Positions 26,235 to 35,097 are shown, numbered from the stretch's first letter. The stretch: 64,000 nt of DNA from Sphaerotilus sulfidivorans (GCF_013426975.1 NZ_JACCPY010000011.1:1-64000); one strand, 5' to 3'. Numbers and translations: made by a program. The notes: a model not told the origin generated them from the sequence alone.

Positions 26235-28211
26235 ATGAGCCTGTCGCCTGCCCCTGCCCCTGCCGCCCGCCCGCTGTCGCCCCGGCGCCTGCACCTGGGT
26301 CATTTCGCCTTCATGCGCGCGGTGGTCCAGGGGCTGGACCATGGCGACTGCTGGCGCCGCTACCTGGCCATCGAGGGCGAGGCGGGCGACGCGCGGGTGG
26401 TGCGCTCGACCCTGCGCTGGATCCGCGAGGCGCTGGTGCGCATCGCGCTGCAGACCGACCGCTTCCAGCTCGCACGGCTGCTGCAGCTCGATGTGCAGAC
26501 ACTGGGCTCGCCCGATCCGGCGCTGCCTTCGCTGACGGAATTCGCCGAGGCGCAGGGTCTGGACGACGAGCCCGAGGCGGTGCAGATCGCTGCCTTCGAG
26601 GCCGCGCACGGACGCGCCAGCCGGCGTCTGCAGCGCCGCCAGCGCCTGGTGCGGCGCCAGCTCGACGCGCTGCGCTGGCTGGAGCTGCAGGGCGCGCAGG
26701 TGCCGCAGGCGGCGGACGCGGTGCGCGCCTGGTTCGCGCCGGCGCTGGCCGGGCATCTGGAAGCCGCCGGCCTGCTGCTGCTGGGCCAGCTGGCCGAGCG
26801 CATCAATGCAATCGGGCCGGGCTGGTGGCGCGGGGTGCGTGCGGTCGGACCGGTCAAGGCCGCACGCCTGGTCGACTGGCTGCACGAGCATGGCGACAGC
26901 CCCGGCCTGCGCCTGGACGCGCGCGCCGCCCTGCCCCGGCGCGCGCTGAATCCGTCGACCCGCGGCGAACTGGTGACCGCGGCCACCGCGGTCGTGCCGA
27001 TCGAGCGGCTGATCGTGCCCGCCGGGCTGGACGGCCGCGACGGACGCTTTCGCCGGCCGCAGGCGCAGTGCCTGCTGGCCGCCGAGGACGATCTGGCCGC
27101 GGTGCAGGCCTGGATCGCCTCGAAGACGCCGGGCTCGCACACCCAGCGCGCCTACCGCAAGGAGGCCGAGCGCTTCGTGCTGTGGGCGATCGTGCAGCGC
27201 GGCCGGGCGCTGTCGTCGATGACGCAGGAGGACTGCGTGGCCTACCGCGACTTCCTGGCCGATCCGCAGCCGGCCTCGCGCTGGTGTGCGCCGCGCAGCC
27301 GCGAGCGCTGGTCGCCAGCCTGGCGGCCCTTCGAGGGGCCGCTGTCGCCCTCGGCGCAGCGCCATGCGCTGACGGTGCTGAAGAACCTCTACCGCTTCCT
27401 GGTCGACCAGAACTACCTGATGGGCAATCCGTGGAGCGCGGTGAGCGTGCCGCGCTCGATCGCGCCGCGCCTGCAGACCGCGCGCAGCCTGTCGCCGGCG
27501 CAGTGGCGCCGGCTGGACGCCGAGCTCGATCAGCTGCCGCCCGGCTCGGCCTCGCACCGGCTGCGGGTGGCGCTGCGGCTGCTCTACGCCACCGGGCTGC
27601 GGCTGTCGGAGATCGTCGCGGCGCGCGCCGGCGATCTGGAATGGGTCGAGTTCCCGCCCGAGGGCGACGACGGCCTGCCCGAGCAGGGCTGGATGCTGCG
27701 CGTCGTCGGCAAGGGCCGGCGGGTGCGCCAGGTGCCTGTGCCTGACGACGTGGTGCGCCAGCTCGCCAGCTATCTGGTCTCTCGCGGGCTGTCGGGCGAC
27801 CTGCAGGATCCGGCGCAGCGCGATGTCTTCCTGCTCGGTCGTGCGACGGATCTGGCCGAACGGGCGCCGGGGCTGGCCGCGCATCTGGCCGAGCGGAGCG
27901 AGCGTTCGGCGTCGGACGCGCGCGGCGGCATCGCCGGCTCCACGCTCTACGACCAGCTCAAGGCGCATTTCCTGCGCACCGCGGCGGTCTGGCGCGCCCA
28001 GGGCGACGAGCGCGGCGCGCTGCGGCTGGAGCGCGCCAGCACCCACTGGCTGCGCCACAGCCACGCCAGCCACACCATCGCGCACGGCCTGCCGATCGAG
28101 ATCGCGCAGCAGAACCTCGGCCACGCCTCGCTGGCCACCACCACCGTCTATGTCACCACCGAGCAGCGGCAGCGGCTGCGGGCGATGCGCAAGGTCTGGG
28201 ACAAGGGCTGA
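26235..28211 (+). CDS. Long tyrosine recombinase (phage-integrase family, DUF3701 type)
   Basis: This 658-aa protein has a long N-terminal region of the type seen in Burkholderiales integrases (begins after LHLGHFAFMRAVVQGLD), a SAM-like core-binding domain about 290-400, and a C-terminal catalytic domain. The catalytic set is visible: R456 in TGLRLSE, H604-x2-R607 in HWLRHSH, H630 in GHASLATT and Y639. All active-site residues are intact, so it should cut and rejoin DNA. There is no flanking att repeat, tRNA or other mobile-element gene, so it looks like a resident chromosomal gene rather than part of an integrative element. Confidence 0.88.
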   Translation: MSLSPAPAPAARPLSPRRLHLGHFAFMRAVVQGLDHGDCWRRYLAIEGEAGDARVVRSTLRWIREALVRIALQTDRFQLARLLQLDVQTLGSPDPALPSLTEFAEAQGLDDEPEAVQIAAFEAAHGRASRRLQRRQRLVRRQLDALRWLELQGAQVPQAADAVRAWFAPALAGHLEAAGLLLLGQLAERINAIGPGWWRGVRAVGPVKAARLVDWLHEHGDSPGLRLDARAALPRRALNPSTRGELVTAATAVVPIERLIVPAGLDGRDGRFRRPQAQCLLAAEDDLAAVQAWIASKTPGSHTQRAYRKEAERFVLWAIVQRGRALSSMTQEDCVAYRDFLADPQPASRWCAPRSRERWSPAWRPFEGPLSPSAQRHALTVLKNLYRFLVDQNYLMGNPWSAVSVPRSIAPRLQTARSLSPAQWRRLDAELDQLPPGSASHRLRVALRLLYATGLRLSEIVAARAGDLEWVEFPPEGDDGLPEQGWMLRVVGKGRRVRQVPVPDDVVRQLASYLVSRGLSGDLQDPAQRDVFLLGRATDLAERAPGLAAHLAERSERSASDARGGIAGSTLYDQLKAHFLRTAAVWRAQGDERGALRLERASTHWLRHSHASHTIAHGLPIEIAQQNLGHASLATTTVYVTTEQRQRLRAMRKVWDKG

Positions 28212-28294
28212 AGCCGCCTGCGGCGGCGCGGTAGCGCCGCATGCACTTGCTCGCCGCAGGGACATTCAGTGCATCGATTAATCTCGAGTCTTTC

Positions 28295-28306
28295 AAGATA
28301 TATCTT
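28295..28306. promoter_or_regulatory. AT-rich palindrome upstream of padR
   Basis: AAGATATATCTT is a perfect 12-bp dyad with a further AATCTTGA half-site just downstream, 28 bases before the PadR start. It stands out in a GC-rich genome and is a candidate PadR operator and promoter. Confidence 0.5.
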
Positions 28307-28333
28307 TGATCCATCTTGAAAATCTTGAGAGAC

Positions 28334-28891
28334 ATGCATCCCAGACATTTCCCTCCTCACCTCGCCTCTCCTTTTGCATCGGAGGCCGGCGAAGGCCGGC
28401 GCGGTCATGGTGGCCCCGGCGGTCGGCGCGGCCGCATGTTCGACGGTGGCGACCTGAAGCTGCTGGTGCTGCAGGTGCTGTCGCGCCAGCCCAGCCACGG
28501 CTACGAGGTCATCAAGGCCATCGGCGAGCAGGTCGGCGGCGACTACAGTCCGAGCCCCGGCACGATCTATCCGCTGCTGACGATGCTGGAAGACCTCGGC
28601 CTGGCCGAGGCCGTCGCCACCGAGGGAAGCCGTCGCCAGTACGCGCTGACCGAAGCCGGCCGCGCCCACCTCGCCGAGCAGGCCGAGGCCCTGGCGCGCA
28701 TCGAGGCCCGGCTGGCGCACACCCGTGACCAGGCCCGCGCCCGGCGCGTGCCCGACATCCAGCGCGCAATGGAGAACCTGAAGACCGCGCTGCGGCTGCG
28801 CTTCGACGGCGACACGCCGCCTGACGAGGCCACCGTGCGCCAGATCGCCGAGGCGATCGACCGCGCCGCCGTCGAGATCGGCCGTCTCTGA
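28334..28891 (+). CDS. PadR-family transcriptional regulator
   Basis: This 185-aa regulator has a Gly/Arg-rich N-terminus, the PadR winged helix (GDLKLLVLQVLSRQPSHGYEVIKAI, then SPSPGTIYPLLTMLEDLGLAE) and a C-terminal helical dimerisation part. The ATG at 28334 follows a GAGAG; an in-frame TTG at 28316 lies nearer the palindrome and is less likely. The DUF3861 gene is 26 bases downstream on the same strand, so the regulator probably controls this pair and itself. Confidence 0.88.
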   Translation: MHPRHFPPHLASPFASEAGEGRRGHGGPGGRRGRMFDGGDLKLLVLQVLSRQPSHGYEVIKAIGEQVGGDYSPSPGTIYPLLTMLEDLGLAEAVATEGSRRQYALTEAGRAHLAEQAEALARIEARLAHTRDQARARRVPDIQRAMENLKTALRLRFDGDTPPDEATVRQIAEAIDRAAVEIGRL

Positions 28892-28917
28892 GCATCCCGG
28901 CACACCAGGAGCACCCC

Positions 28918-29232
28918 ATGAAACAGCACCGCTACCGCATCACCGTCGAGCATCTGGCCGATGCCCACGGCAACCCGTCGATCCACGCCGCGCCGCTGCA
29001 GTTCGAGACCGGCAACCACGACGACATTCTGGCCATCGCCCAGCGCATGCGCGGCCGCGGCGACTTCGACCCCGACACCGCCACCGCGCTGGCCATCGGC
29101 CTGAAGCTCTTCGGCGAGGTCATGCTGGAGAACCGCGGCCACCCGCTGTTCGCCGAGCTGGCACCGCACTTCCGCGACTTCATGAAGCGCTTGAAGCAGG
29201 GTGCCCACACCCTCCAGAACAATCCGTCCTGA
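28918..29232 (+). CDS. DUF3861-family protein
   Basis: This 104-aa protein begins MKQHRYRITVEHLADAHGNP and contains LQFETGNHDDILAIAQRMR and LKLFGEVMLENRGHPLF, the signature of DUF3861. No biochemical function is known for the family. It is cytoplasmic by sequence. A ribosome site AGGAG precedes the ATG, and it follows padR by 26 bases. Confidence 0.85.
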   Translation: MKQHRYRITVEHLADAHGNPSIHAAPLQFETGNHDDILAIAQRMRGRGDFDPDTATALAIGLKLFGEVMLENRGHPLFAELAPHFRDFMKRLKQGAHTLQNNPS

Positions 29233-29263
29233 ACGAGCTGGCGCGGGTCTGATGCGCCTTCAG
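29229..29263. terminator. Hairpin between convergent DUF3861 and transketolase genes
   Basis: CTGAA (29229) pairs with TTCAG (29263), and inside it GGCGC pairs with GCGCC around a 9-base loop. It overlaps both stop codons and could act in both directions; there is no T tract. Confidence 0.35.
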
Positions 29264-30273
29264 CGGTCGAGTTCGCTGCGGATGCGCGTGCACATCGCCG
29301 CGCACGAGATGCCGTAGCGGTCGTGCAGCGTGGGCAGCGCGCCGGCGTCCAGATAGGCGTCGGGCAGGCCGACATGCACGAAGCCCGCCGGCATCACGCG
29401 CGCGCGCAGCAGCGCCGCACCGACCGCCTCGCCCAGCCCGCCGATGACGGTGTGGTTCTCGGTGACCACCACCAGCCGGCCCTCGCGGCGGCAGGCCTCG
29501 ATGATCGTGGCCTCGTCGAAGGGCTTGAGCGTGGGCACATGCAGCACGCCCACATCCACCTGATCGGCGGCCAGCGCGCTGGCCACCTCCAGCGCGCGCA
29601 TCGTCATCAGGCCGGTCGAGACGATGAGCACATCGCGGCCGTCGCGTAGCAGCCTGGCCTTGCCGATCTCGAACCGGTAGCCGTACTCGTCGAGCACCCG
29701 CGGCACCTGGCCGCGCAGCAGGCGCATGTAGACCGGCCCGGCATGCGCGGCGATGGCCGGCACCGCCTGCTCGATCTCCAGCGCGTCGCAGGGGTCGATC
29801 ACCGTCATGCCGGGCATGGCGCGCATCAGCGCCAGATCCTCGCAGGCCTGGTGGCTGGGGCCGTAGCCGGTGGTCAGGCCCGGCAGCGCGGCGCAGATCT
29901 TCACGGCCAAGCCTTCCTCGCTGATCGCCTGGTGCATGAAGTCGTAGGCGCGCCGGGTGGCGAAGACCGCGTAGGTGGTGGCGAAGGGCACGAAGCCCTC
30001 GTGTGCCAGACCGGCGGCGGCGCCCATCAGCACCTGCTCGGCCATGCCCATCTGGAAGAAGCGCTCGGGGTGGCGCTGGGAGAAGACGTGCAGATCGGTG
30101 TACTTGGCCAGGTCGGCGCTCAGGCCGACGATCTCGGGGCGGCTCTCGGCCAGGGCGGCCAGCGCGTGGCCGAAGGGCGCCGGCGTGGTGCGCTGGCCCT
30201 CGGCGGCGATGCTGGCGATCATCGCGCTGGTCTTCAGGCGAGCCTTGGGGGCTTCGGTGGTGGCGGTGTTCAT
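29260..30273 (-). CDS. Transketolase C-terminal subunit (split transketolase)
   Basis: This 337-aa protein carries the pyrimidine-binding and C-terminal transketolase domains. It has the catalytic glutamate in FQMGMAEQVLMGAAAG, FATTYAVFATRRAYDF, and the C-terminal domain with VVTENHTVIGGLGEAVG. Together with the upstream half it would form a thiamine-diphosphate transketolase that moves a two-carbon ketol unit. Split transketolases of this kind occur in catabolic operons for unusual sugars. The start overlaps the stop of the N-terminal subunit gene by 4 bases. Confidence 0.9.
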   Translation of the reverse strand: MNTATTEAPKARLKTSAMIASIAAEGQRTTPAPFGHALAALAESRPEIVGLSADLAKYTDLHVFSQRHPERFFQMGMAEQVLMGAAAGLAHEGFVPFATTYAVFATRRAYDFMHQAISEEGLAVKICAALPGLTTGYGPSHQACEDLALMRAMPGMTVIDPCDALEIEQAVPAIAAHAGPVYMRLLRGQVPRVLDEYGYRFEIGKARLLRDGRDVLIVSTGLMTMRALEVASALAADQVDVGVLHVPTLKPFDEATIIEACRREGRLVVVTENHTVIGGLGEAVGAALLRARVMPAGFVHVGLPDAYLDAGALPTLHDRYGISCAAMCTRIRSELDR

Positions 30274-31130
30274 TCGGAAACTCCTTCGTCCAGCGCGGCC
30301 AGGGCCAGCGCCCATTCCTGCGGCTCGACGCGGATGAAATGCGCCTTGTCGCGCGACTCCAGGAAGGGCACGCCGCGGCCCAGCTTCGTGTCGGCGATCA
30401 GGATGCGCGGGGCGCTGCCGGCCTTGGCGCGCAGTTCGGCCAGCGCCCGGCGCACCGCGGCCAGATCGTTGCCATCGACCCGGCGCACGATCCAGCCGAA
30501 GGCCTGCCACTTCTCGACCAGCGGCTCGTAGCGCATCACGCCGCTGCAGGGGCCGTCGGCCTGCATGTTGTTGGCGTCGACGATGGCCAGCAGCCGGGAC
30601 AGGCCGTGGTGGGCGGCGGCCTGCGCCGCCTCCCAGGTGCTGCCTTCGTCCAGTTCGCCGTCGCCCATCAGGTTGACCACCCAGCGTTCGGAGGCCTTGT
30701 GCTTGAGGCCCAGCGCCATGCCCACCGCGATGGTCAGGCCCTGGCCGAGCGAGCCGCCGGAGATCTCCATGCCGGGCGTGTACTGCGCCATGCCGCTCAT
30801 CGGCAGGCGGCTGTCGTCGCTGCCGTAGGTTTCCAGCTCGGCCTCGGGGATGACGCCGGCATCGATCAGCGCGGCATAGAGCGCGATCGCGTAATGGCCG
30901 CAGGACAGCAGGAAGCGGTCGCGCTGCTCCCACTTCGGCTCGGCCGGGTCGTGCTGCAGGAACTCGCCATAGAGCGCGGCCAGCACGTCGGCGATGCCCA
31001 GCGCCTGGCCGACATAGCCCTGGCCCTGGACCTCGCCCATGCGCACCGCCAGCTGACGGATGCGGCGGGCACGCTGCTGCAGCGCCGCCAGCGCGGCGGC
31101 GTCCTGCTGCGGATCGGTGAGGGCGTTCAT
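30270..31130 (-). CDS. Transketolase N-terminal subunit (split transketolase)
   Basis: This 286-aa protein carries the thiamine-diphosphate-binding domain of transketolase. It contains LLSCGHYAIALYA, SGGSLGQGLTIAVGMALG and the GDGELDEGSTWEAA...DANNMQ metal/ThDP motif. It is one half of a two-subunit enzyme, with the other half translated from an overlapping start. The start codon itself overlaps the stop of the TIM-barrel gene, so three genes are translationally linked. Confidence 0.9.
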   Translation of the reverse strand: MNALTDPQQDAAALAALQQRARRIRQLAVRMGEVQGQGYVGQALGIADVLAALYGEFLQHDPAEPKWEQRDRFLLSCGHYAIALYAALIDAGVIPEAELETYGSDDSRLPMSGMAQYTPGMEISGGSLGQGLTIAVGMALGLKHKASERWVVNLMGDGELDEGSTWEAAQAAAHHGLSRLLAIVDANNMQADGPCSGVMRYEPLVEKWQAFGWIVRRVDGNDLAAVRRALAELRAKAGSAPRILIADTKLGRGVPFLESRDKAHFIRVEPQEWALALAALDEGVSE

Positions 31131-32083
31131 CGGGACGTTTCCGGAAGTTGCGAAACAGGGGGTGTGCCTGCCACTTCGCCGGCGGCCAGGTGCTGATGCA
31201 CGAAGTCCAGCGCCGCGCTCAGGCGCGCCTCGATGTCGGCCAGCGGCACCCGCCAGGCCGAGCGGCTGGGCTGGGCGTCGGGGCCGCGGTGCAGCCGCAT
31301 CGGGATCTCGATGCTCAGGTTCAGCGCGGCCGGCAGGGTTGCCAGCGCCTGCACGATGCGGTCGCAGCCGATCTCGCCCTCGCCCAGGCCGGTGAAGAAA
31401 TAGCCCTGGGGCGTGCGGCGCACATCCTTGATGTGGGTGTGCACGCACAGCGGCATCGCCGCCAGCGCATCCCTCACCGTGTCCACGCCGGGGCGGTGCG
31501 AGATGGTGTTGCCCGCGTCGTAGTTCAGTCCGACATGCGGGTGGTTGATGCGCGCGATCAGGCCGGGGCCGTCGGCGGCGATGTTGAGCAGGTTGTCGCT
31601 GCCGTCGCCGGGGTTCTCCAGCCCGATCAGCAGCCCCAGATCCTCGGCCAGACGGGCGAGCTGCTGGATGTTCTGGTGGAAGCGCGCCTCGTTGGCGCGC
31701 GCCGCGGCGTTGGTGTTGATCACCCGGGCGCCGATGCGCGCGGCGAACGCCATGCGACCGGCGAAGACGGTCAGCGCGTCCGGGCGGCCCAGGTCGATGT
31801 GCGAGCTCATCGCGTGGCACTGGATGCCGGCCTCCGCCAGCCAGCGCGCATATTCCACGGCGCGGGCTTCGGTGAAGCTGCTCTCGTCGAAGGGTTCGGT
31901 GTAGCCGACGATGAAGGCCGGCTCGACGTGGGTTGCGCCGATGCGCGCCAGGCTCTCGAGCATGTGCGGCACCGGGTGGCCGTCATACGGCGCGCCGGAG
32001 ATCGAGACGGAACGGGTCGGGCGGGCTGCGGCAGGCGCAGCCGCCCCCCTGCCGGCGTCTGCCGGCATCGCTGCGGAGGTCAT
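31127..32083 (-). CDS. TIM-barrel sugar isomerase/epimerase
   Basis: This 318-aa protein of the xylose-isomerase-like TIM-barrel superfamily has metal-site strands LGLLIGLENPGDGSD, HVGLNYDAGNTISHR, CVHTHIKDVRR and LNLSIEIPMRLHR. Related proteins in sugar clusters act as isomerases, epimerases or (for 3-oxo-isoapionate) decarboxylases. An Ala/Pro-rich lead of about 24 residues precedes the domain, so the true start could be slightly downstream. It is encoded between the TRAP transporter and the split transketolase, so it likely prepares the ketose substrate. Confidence 0.83.
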   Translation of the reverse strand: MTSAAMPADAGRGAAAPAAARPTRSVSISGAPYDGHPVPHMLESLARIGATHVEPAFIVGYTEPFDESSFTEARAVEYARWLAEAGIQCHAMSSHIDLGRPDALTVFAGRMAFAARIGARVINTNAAARANEARFHQNIQQLARLAEDLGLLIGLENPGDGSDNLLNIAADGPGLIARINHPHVGLNYDAGNTISHRPGVDTVRDALAAMPLCVHTHIKDVRRTPQGYFFTGLGEGEIGCDRIVQALATLPAALNLSIEIPMRLHRGPDAQPSRSAWRVPLADIEARLSAALDFVHQHLAAGEVAGTPPVSQLPETSR

Positions 32084-32111
32084 GGGGGTGGCTTTCCGGA
32101 AGAAGGAGGGG

Positions 32112-32141
32112 CGGACCCGGTGGGCGATCCGCCCGGGTCCG
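32112..32141 (-). terminator. Strong intra-operon hairpin between dctM and the TIM-barrel gene
   Basis: CGGACCC pairs with GGGTCCG, and inside it GGGCG pairs with CGCCC around ATC. It lies in the 70-base gap between co-directional genes and may attenuate or stabilise the message rather than end it. Confidence 0.45.
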
Positions 32142-32153
32142 TGCAGGACCTGC

Positions 32154-33413
32154 TCAGTGCAGAATCAGCGAGGGAAAGTAGGACACCAGGAAGAGCACGC
32201 CGAAGGCGACCAGGTAGAACGGACCGAGCTCGCGCACCGTCTCGCCCACCTTGACCTTGGCCACCGCGCTGGTGATGAACAGCGTCGTGCCCACCGGCGG
32301 GGTGTAGAGCCCCACCGCCAGGTTGACCGTCATCATGATCCCGAGCTGAACCAGGTCCATGCCGATCGCGTTGGCCAGCGGCACGAAGACCGGGGTCAGC
32401 AGCAGCACGGCCGCAGGCAGGTCGATGAACATGCCGCACACCAGCATCAGCAGATTCATCATCAGGATCACGCTCCAGCCGCTCTCCAGGTGGGCCTGGG
32501 CCCAGCCGACCACGCCGTCGGGCATGCGGTCGAAGGTCAGCAGCCAGCCGATCGCCGCCGAGGCCATGATCACCAGCAGCACCACGCCGGTGGCCAGACC
32601 GGCCTCGACCACCGCACGGTGCAGCCGCTTCAGGCCGAGATCGCGGTAGATCAGCGCCGAGACCAGGCCGGCATACAGCGTCGACAGCACCGCGACCTCG
32701 GTCGGCGTGGCGATGCCGAAGCGCAGGAAGGCGATGATCAGCACCGGCAGCAGCAGCGCAGGCGAGGCGTAGGCGAGCTGGCGACGAAAGCGCGTCCAGT
32801 CCAGCGGCGTGGTGTCGCGCGGGAAGTTGCGCCGCCTGCCCACCCACCAGCAGGCGAACATGAAGCCGCCGCACAGCAGGAAGCCCGGCAGCAGTCCGGC
32901 CACGAACAGCGAGGCCACCGAGGTGTTGCTGGAGAGCGCGAACAGGATCATCGGGATCGACGGCGGGATCAGGATGTCGATCGTCGCCGCAGCCGCCAGC
33001 GTCGCCGCCGAGAAGGCCGGCGGATAGCCCAGCCGCTTCTGCCACGGGATCAGCAGCGAGCCGATGGCCGAAGCGTCGGCCACCGCCGAGCCCGACACGC
33101 CGCCGAAGAGGGTCGACGACAGCACGCCCACCTGGGCCGGGCCGCCGTGGAAGCGACCGATCAACGAGGAGAGCACGCCGATCAGCGACTCGCCCAGCTT
33201 GCCGCCCATCATCAGCGCGCCGGTCAGCATGAAGAAGGGAATCGCGATCAGCGGGAAGCTCTGCACCTGCGCGACCATCTGCTGCACCAGCAGGTCCAGC
33301 GGGATGCGGTCGGAGGTGGCGGCGGCGGCCATCGCCGCCATCAGCAGCGCATGGGCGATCGGCACCGCCGCCACCGCGGCGACACCGAAGACAAGAAGGA
33401 TCAGGGATGTCAT
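32154..33413 (-). CDS. dctM: TRAP transporter large permease subunit
   Basis: This 419-aa, strongly hydrophobic protein of the DctM family has about a dozen membrane segments. It shows motifs such as PFFMLTGALMMGGKLGESL, TLFGGVSGSAVADASAIG, IDILIPPSIPMILFALSSNT and the C-terminal PPVGTTLFITSAVA. It forms the sodium-driven channel of a tripartite ATP-independent periplasmic transporter with DctQ and DctP. All three subunits are encoded in order P-Q-M, so the system is complete. The substrate is probably a sugar acid or polyol, given the downstream enzymes. Confidence 0.93.
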   Translation of the reverse strand: MTSLILLVFGVAAVAAVPIAHALLMAAMAAAATSDRIPLDLLVQQMVAQVQSFPLIAIPFFMLTGALMMGGKLGESLIGVLSSLIGRFHGGPAQVGVLSSTLFGGVSGSAVADASAIGSLLIPWQKRLGYPPAFSAATLAAAATIDILIPPSIPMILFALSSNTSVASLFVAGLLPGFLLCGGFMFACWWVGRRRNFPRDTTPLDWTRFRRQLAYASPALLLPVLIIAFLRFGIATPTEVAVLSTLYAGLVSALIYRDLGLKRLHRAVVEAGLATGVVLLVIMASAAIGWLLTFDRMPDGVVGWAQAHLESGWSVILMMNLLMLVCGMFIDLPAAVLLLTPVFVPLANAIGMDLVQLGIMMTVNLAVGLYTPPVGTTLFITSAVAKVKVGETVRELGPFYLVAFGVLFLVSYFPSLILH

Positions 33414-33446
33414 GGAAGCACTCTCCGTGTCACCGGTGCGCCGGCC

Positions 33447-33974
33447 TCAGGCCGCGCGCACCTCGGGGGTCTCGTCGGCGACCGGCAGTGCGGCCGCCGG
33501 TGCCGGTGCGGCCCCGCCCTGCCAGACCTGCCAGGCCGACAGCAGCGCGAGCATCGCCAGCATCGTCATGCCACCCATCACGCAGCCGTAGGTGACCGAT
33601 CCGGGCACCTGCAGGATCGGCGACTTCTCGTCGGCGACGATCTCCAGCATCTGCCAGGTGGCGCGGCTGAGCACCGCGTACAGCGCCGCCACCAGCAGCC
33701 AGCCGACCAGCGCGATGACGCGGCGCACCGGCGCGGGCAGCGTCTCGACCAGGAAGCTGGTGGTGATGTGCGATCCGTGGGCCGCACCGAGCACCACCCC
33801 GGCCATCACCAGCCATGGGAAGAGCAGCTCGGGCAGCTCGGCTGCCCACTGCAGGCTGCTGCCGGTGGCGTAGCGCAGCACGGTGTTGGCGCACAGGATC
33901 ACGAAGATGACCGAGGTGGCGATCCACATCACCGACTGGCAGATCAGCACGATCGCGCGTTCGACGAGTTTCAT
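33447..33974 (-). CDS. dctQ: TRAP transporter small permease subunit
   Basis: This 175-aa protein has four hydrophobic segments and the DctQ pattern WAAELPELLFPWLVMAGVVLGAAHGSHI, which includes the family (W)xxE(L/V)xxxxF helix. It bridges the large permease and the binding protein. GGAG lies about 9 bases before the ATG. It is 33 bases upstream of dctM and 25 bases downstream of dctP. Confidence 0.9.
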   Translation of the reverse strand: MKLVERAIVLICQSVMWIATSVIFVILCANTVLRYATGSSLQWAAELPELLFPWLVMAGVVLGAAHGSHITTSFLVETLPAPVRRVIALVGWLLVAALYAVLSRATWQMLEIVADEKSPILQVPGSVTYGCVMGGMTMLAMLALLSAWQVWQGGAAPAPAAALPVADETPEVRAA

Positions 33975-33999
33975 GGCGAGGTCTCCGCTGCGGATGCGA

Positions 34000-34989
34000 T
34001 CACTGGCCGCGCGCGGCCGTGATCACCTTTTTCACGAACGGACCGATCGGGGTGGCCATCCATTTGTCGTCGACCTGCGCGGTGGCCTGCTCGAAGGCGG
34101 CCTTGTCGGCGACGTCCACCCGCACGCCCTTGGCCTTGAGCTCGGCCACCAGCTTCTCGTCGGCTTCCTGCGAGAGCTTGCGCTGGAGCGCAGTGGCCTC
34201 GGCGGCGGCCTCGTTCAGCGCCTTGCGGTCGGCCTCGGGCAGACGCTCCCACGAGCGCTTGCTCATCAGGAAGGGCGTCATCTCGTACTTGTGGCCGGTC
34301 AGCGAGACGAACTTGTTGACCTCGTACAGCTTCGAGGCATGGATGTTCATCAGCGGGTTCTCCTGCCCGTCGACCACGCCCTGCTGCAGTGCGACATACA
34401 GCTCGGCGAACTTGATCTGCTGGGCCTCGGCGCCCAGCGCCTTCATGATGTCGACCGTCACCGCATCCGGCGGGGTGCGCATCTTCATGCCCTGCAGGTC
34501 GGCCGGCTTCAGGATCGGACGCTTGCTGTTGGACATGTGGCGCACGCCGTTGTCCCAGTAGCCCAGCACGATCAGGCCCTTTTCGGCCGACTTGTCGGCC
34601 AGCTCCTTGCCGAGCGCGCCATCGAGCACCTTCCAGGCCTGCGGCAGGCTGGCGAACAGGAAGGGCATGCCGAAGGCGGCATATTCCGGCACCACCGCGG
34701 CCACCGCGCCCTGCGAGTTGGCCGACAGGTCGAGCGCACCGGTGCGCAGCGCGGTCACCATCGCCGCATCGTCGCCGAGCTGTGCCGAGGGCGAGACCTG
34801 CACCTCGATGCGGCCGGCCGTCCTGGCCTTGACCAGCTCGGCGAACTTCACGGCAGCTTCGTGGCGTGGATTGCCCGGTGCGGCGCCGTGGCCCAGCGTG
34901 AGCTTGGTCGTCTGGGCCATCGCGGCCGGTGCCATCGCCAGCGCGGCTGCCACGGCCAGCGCGGCACGAATCAGGGTTTTGCGTTGCAT
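34000..34989 (-). CDS. dctP: TRAP transporter substrate-binding protein
   Basis: This 329-aa periplasmic receptor has a signal peptide (about 1-25, ending AAMAQ), followed by LTLGHGAAPGNPRHEAAVKFAELVK, QLGDDAAMVTALRTGALD and the DctP-type MKMRTPPDAVTVDIMKALGA with the conserved arginine that binds a substrate carboxylate. This suggests an acid ligand. The ATG at 34989 is chosen because the signal peptide begins there. A 108-base gap with large hairpins separates it from the upstream SDR gene. Confidence 0.92.
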   Translation of the reverse strand: MQRKTLIRAALAVAAALAMAPAAMAQTTKLTLGHGAAPGNPRHEAAVKFAELVKARTAGRIEVQVSPSAQLGDDAAMVTALRTGALDLSANSQGAVAAVVPEYAAFGMPFLFASLPQAWKVLDGALGKELADKSAEKGLIVLGYWDNGVRHMSNSKRPILKPADLQGMKMRTPPDAVTVDIMKALGAEAQQIKFAELYVALQQGVVDGQENPLMNIHASKLYEVNKFVSLTGHKYEMTPFLMSKRSWERLPEADRKALNEAAAEATALQRKLSQEADEKLVAELKAKGVRVDVADKAAFEQATAQVDDKWMATPIGPFVKKVITAARGQ

Positions 34990-35018
34990 GTCTTGTCTCC
35001 TGTGTTGTCGGGGTAAAG

Positions 35019-35086
35019 GCGGATCCTGCCGCCCGGTCCGGCCGGGCGGTGTACGTGGATCCGCGCACGCGGCCCGGGCGGGCCGC
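35019..35086 (-). other. Compound hairpin region between SDR gene and dctP
   Basis: Nested repeats: GCGGATCC (35019-35026) pairs with GGATCCGC (35057-35064), and between them CCGCCCGG pairs with CCGGGCGG around TCCGG. A further hairpin GCGGCCC-GGGC-GGGCCGC follows at 35069-35086. It lies wholly in the intercistronic gap and could set relative expression of the SDR and TRAP genes. Confidence 0.6.
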
Positions 35087-35097
35087 GGATCCATGGG

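Noticed and set aside
26235-28211. Idea that the integrase marks an integrative element or genomic island
   Set aside because: No tRNA, direct repeats, phage or conjugation genes, or clear composition change was seen on either side within the window.
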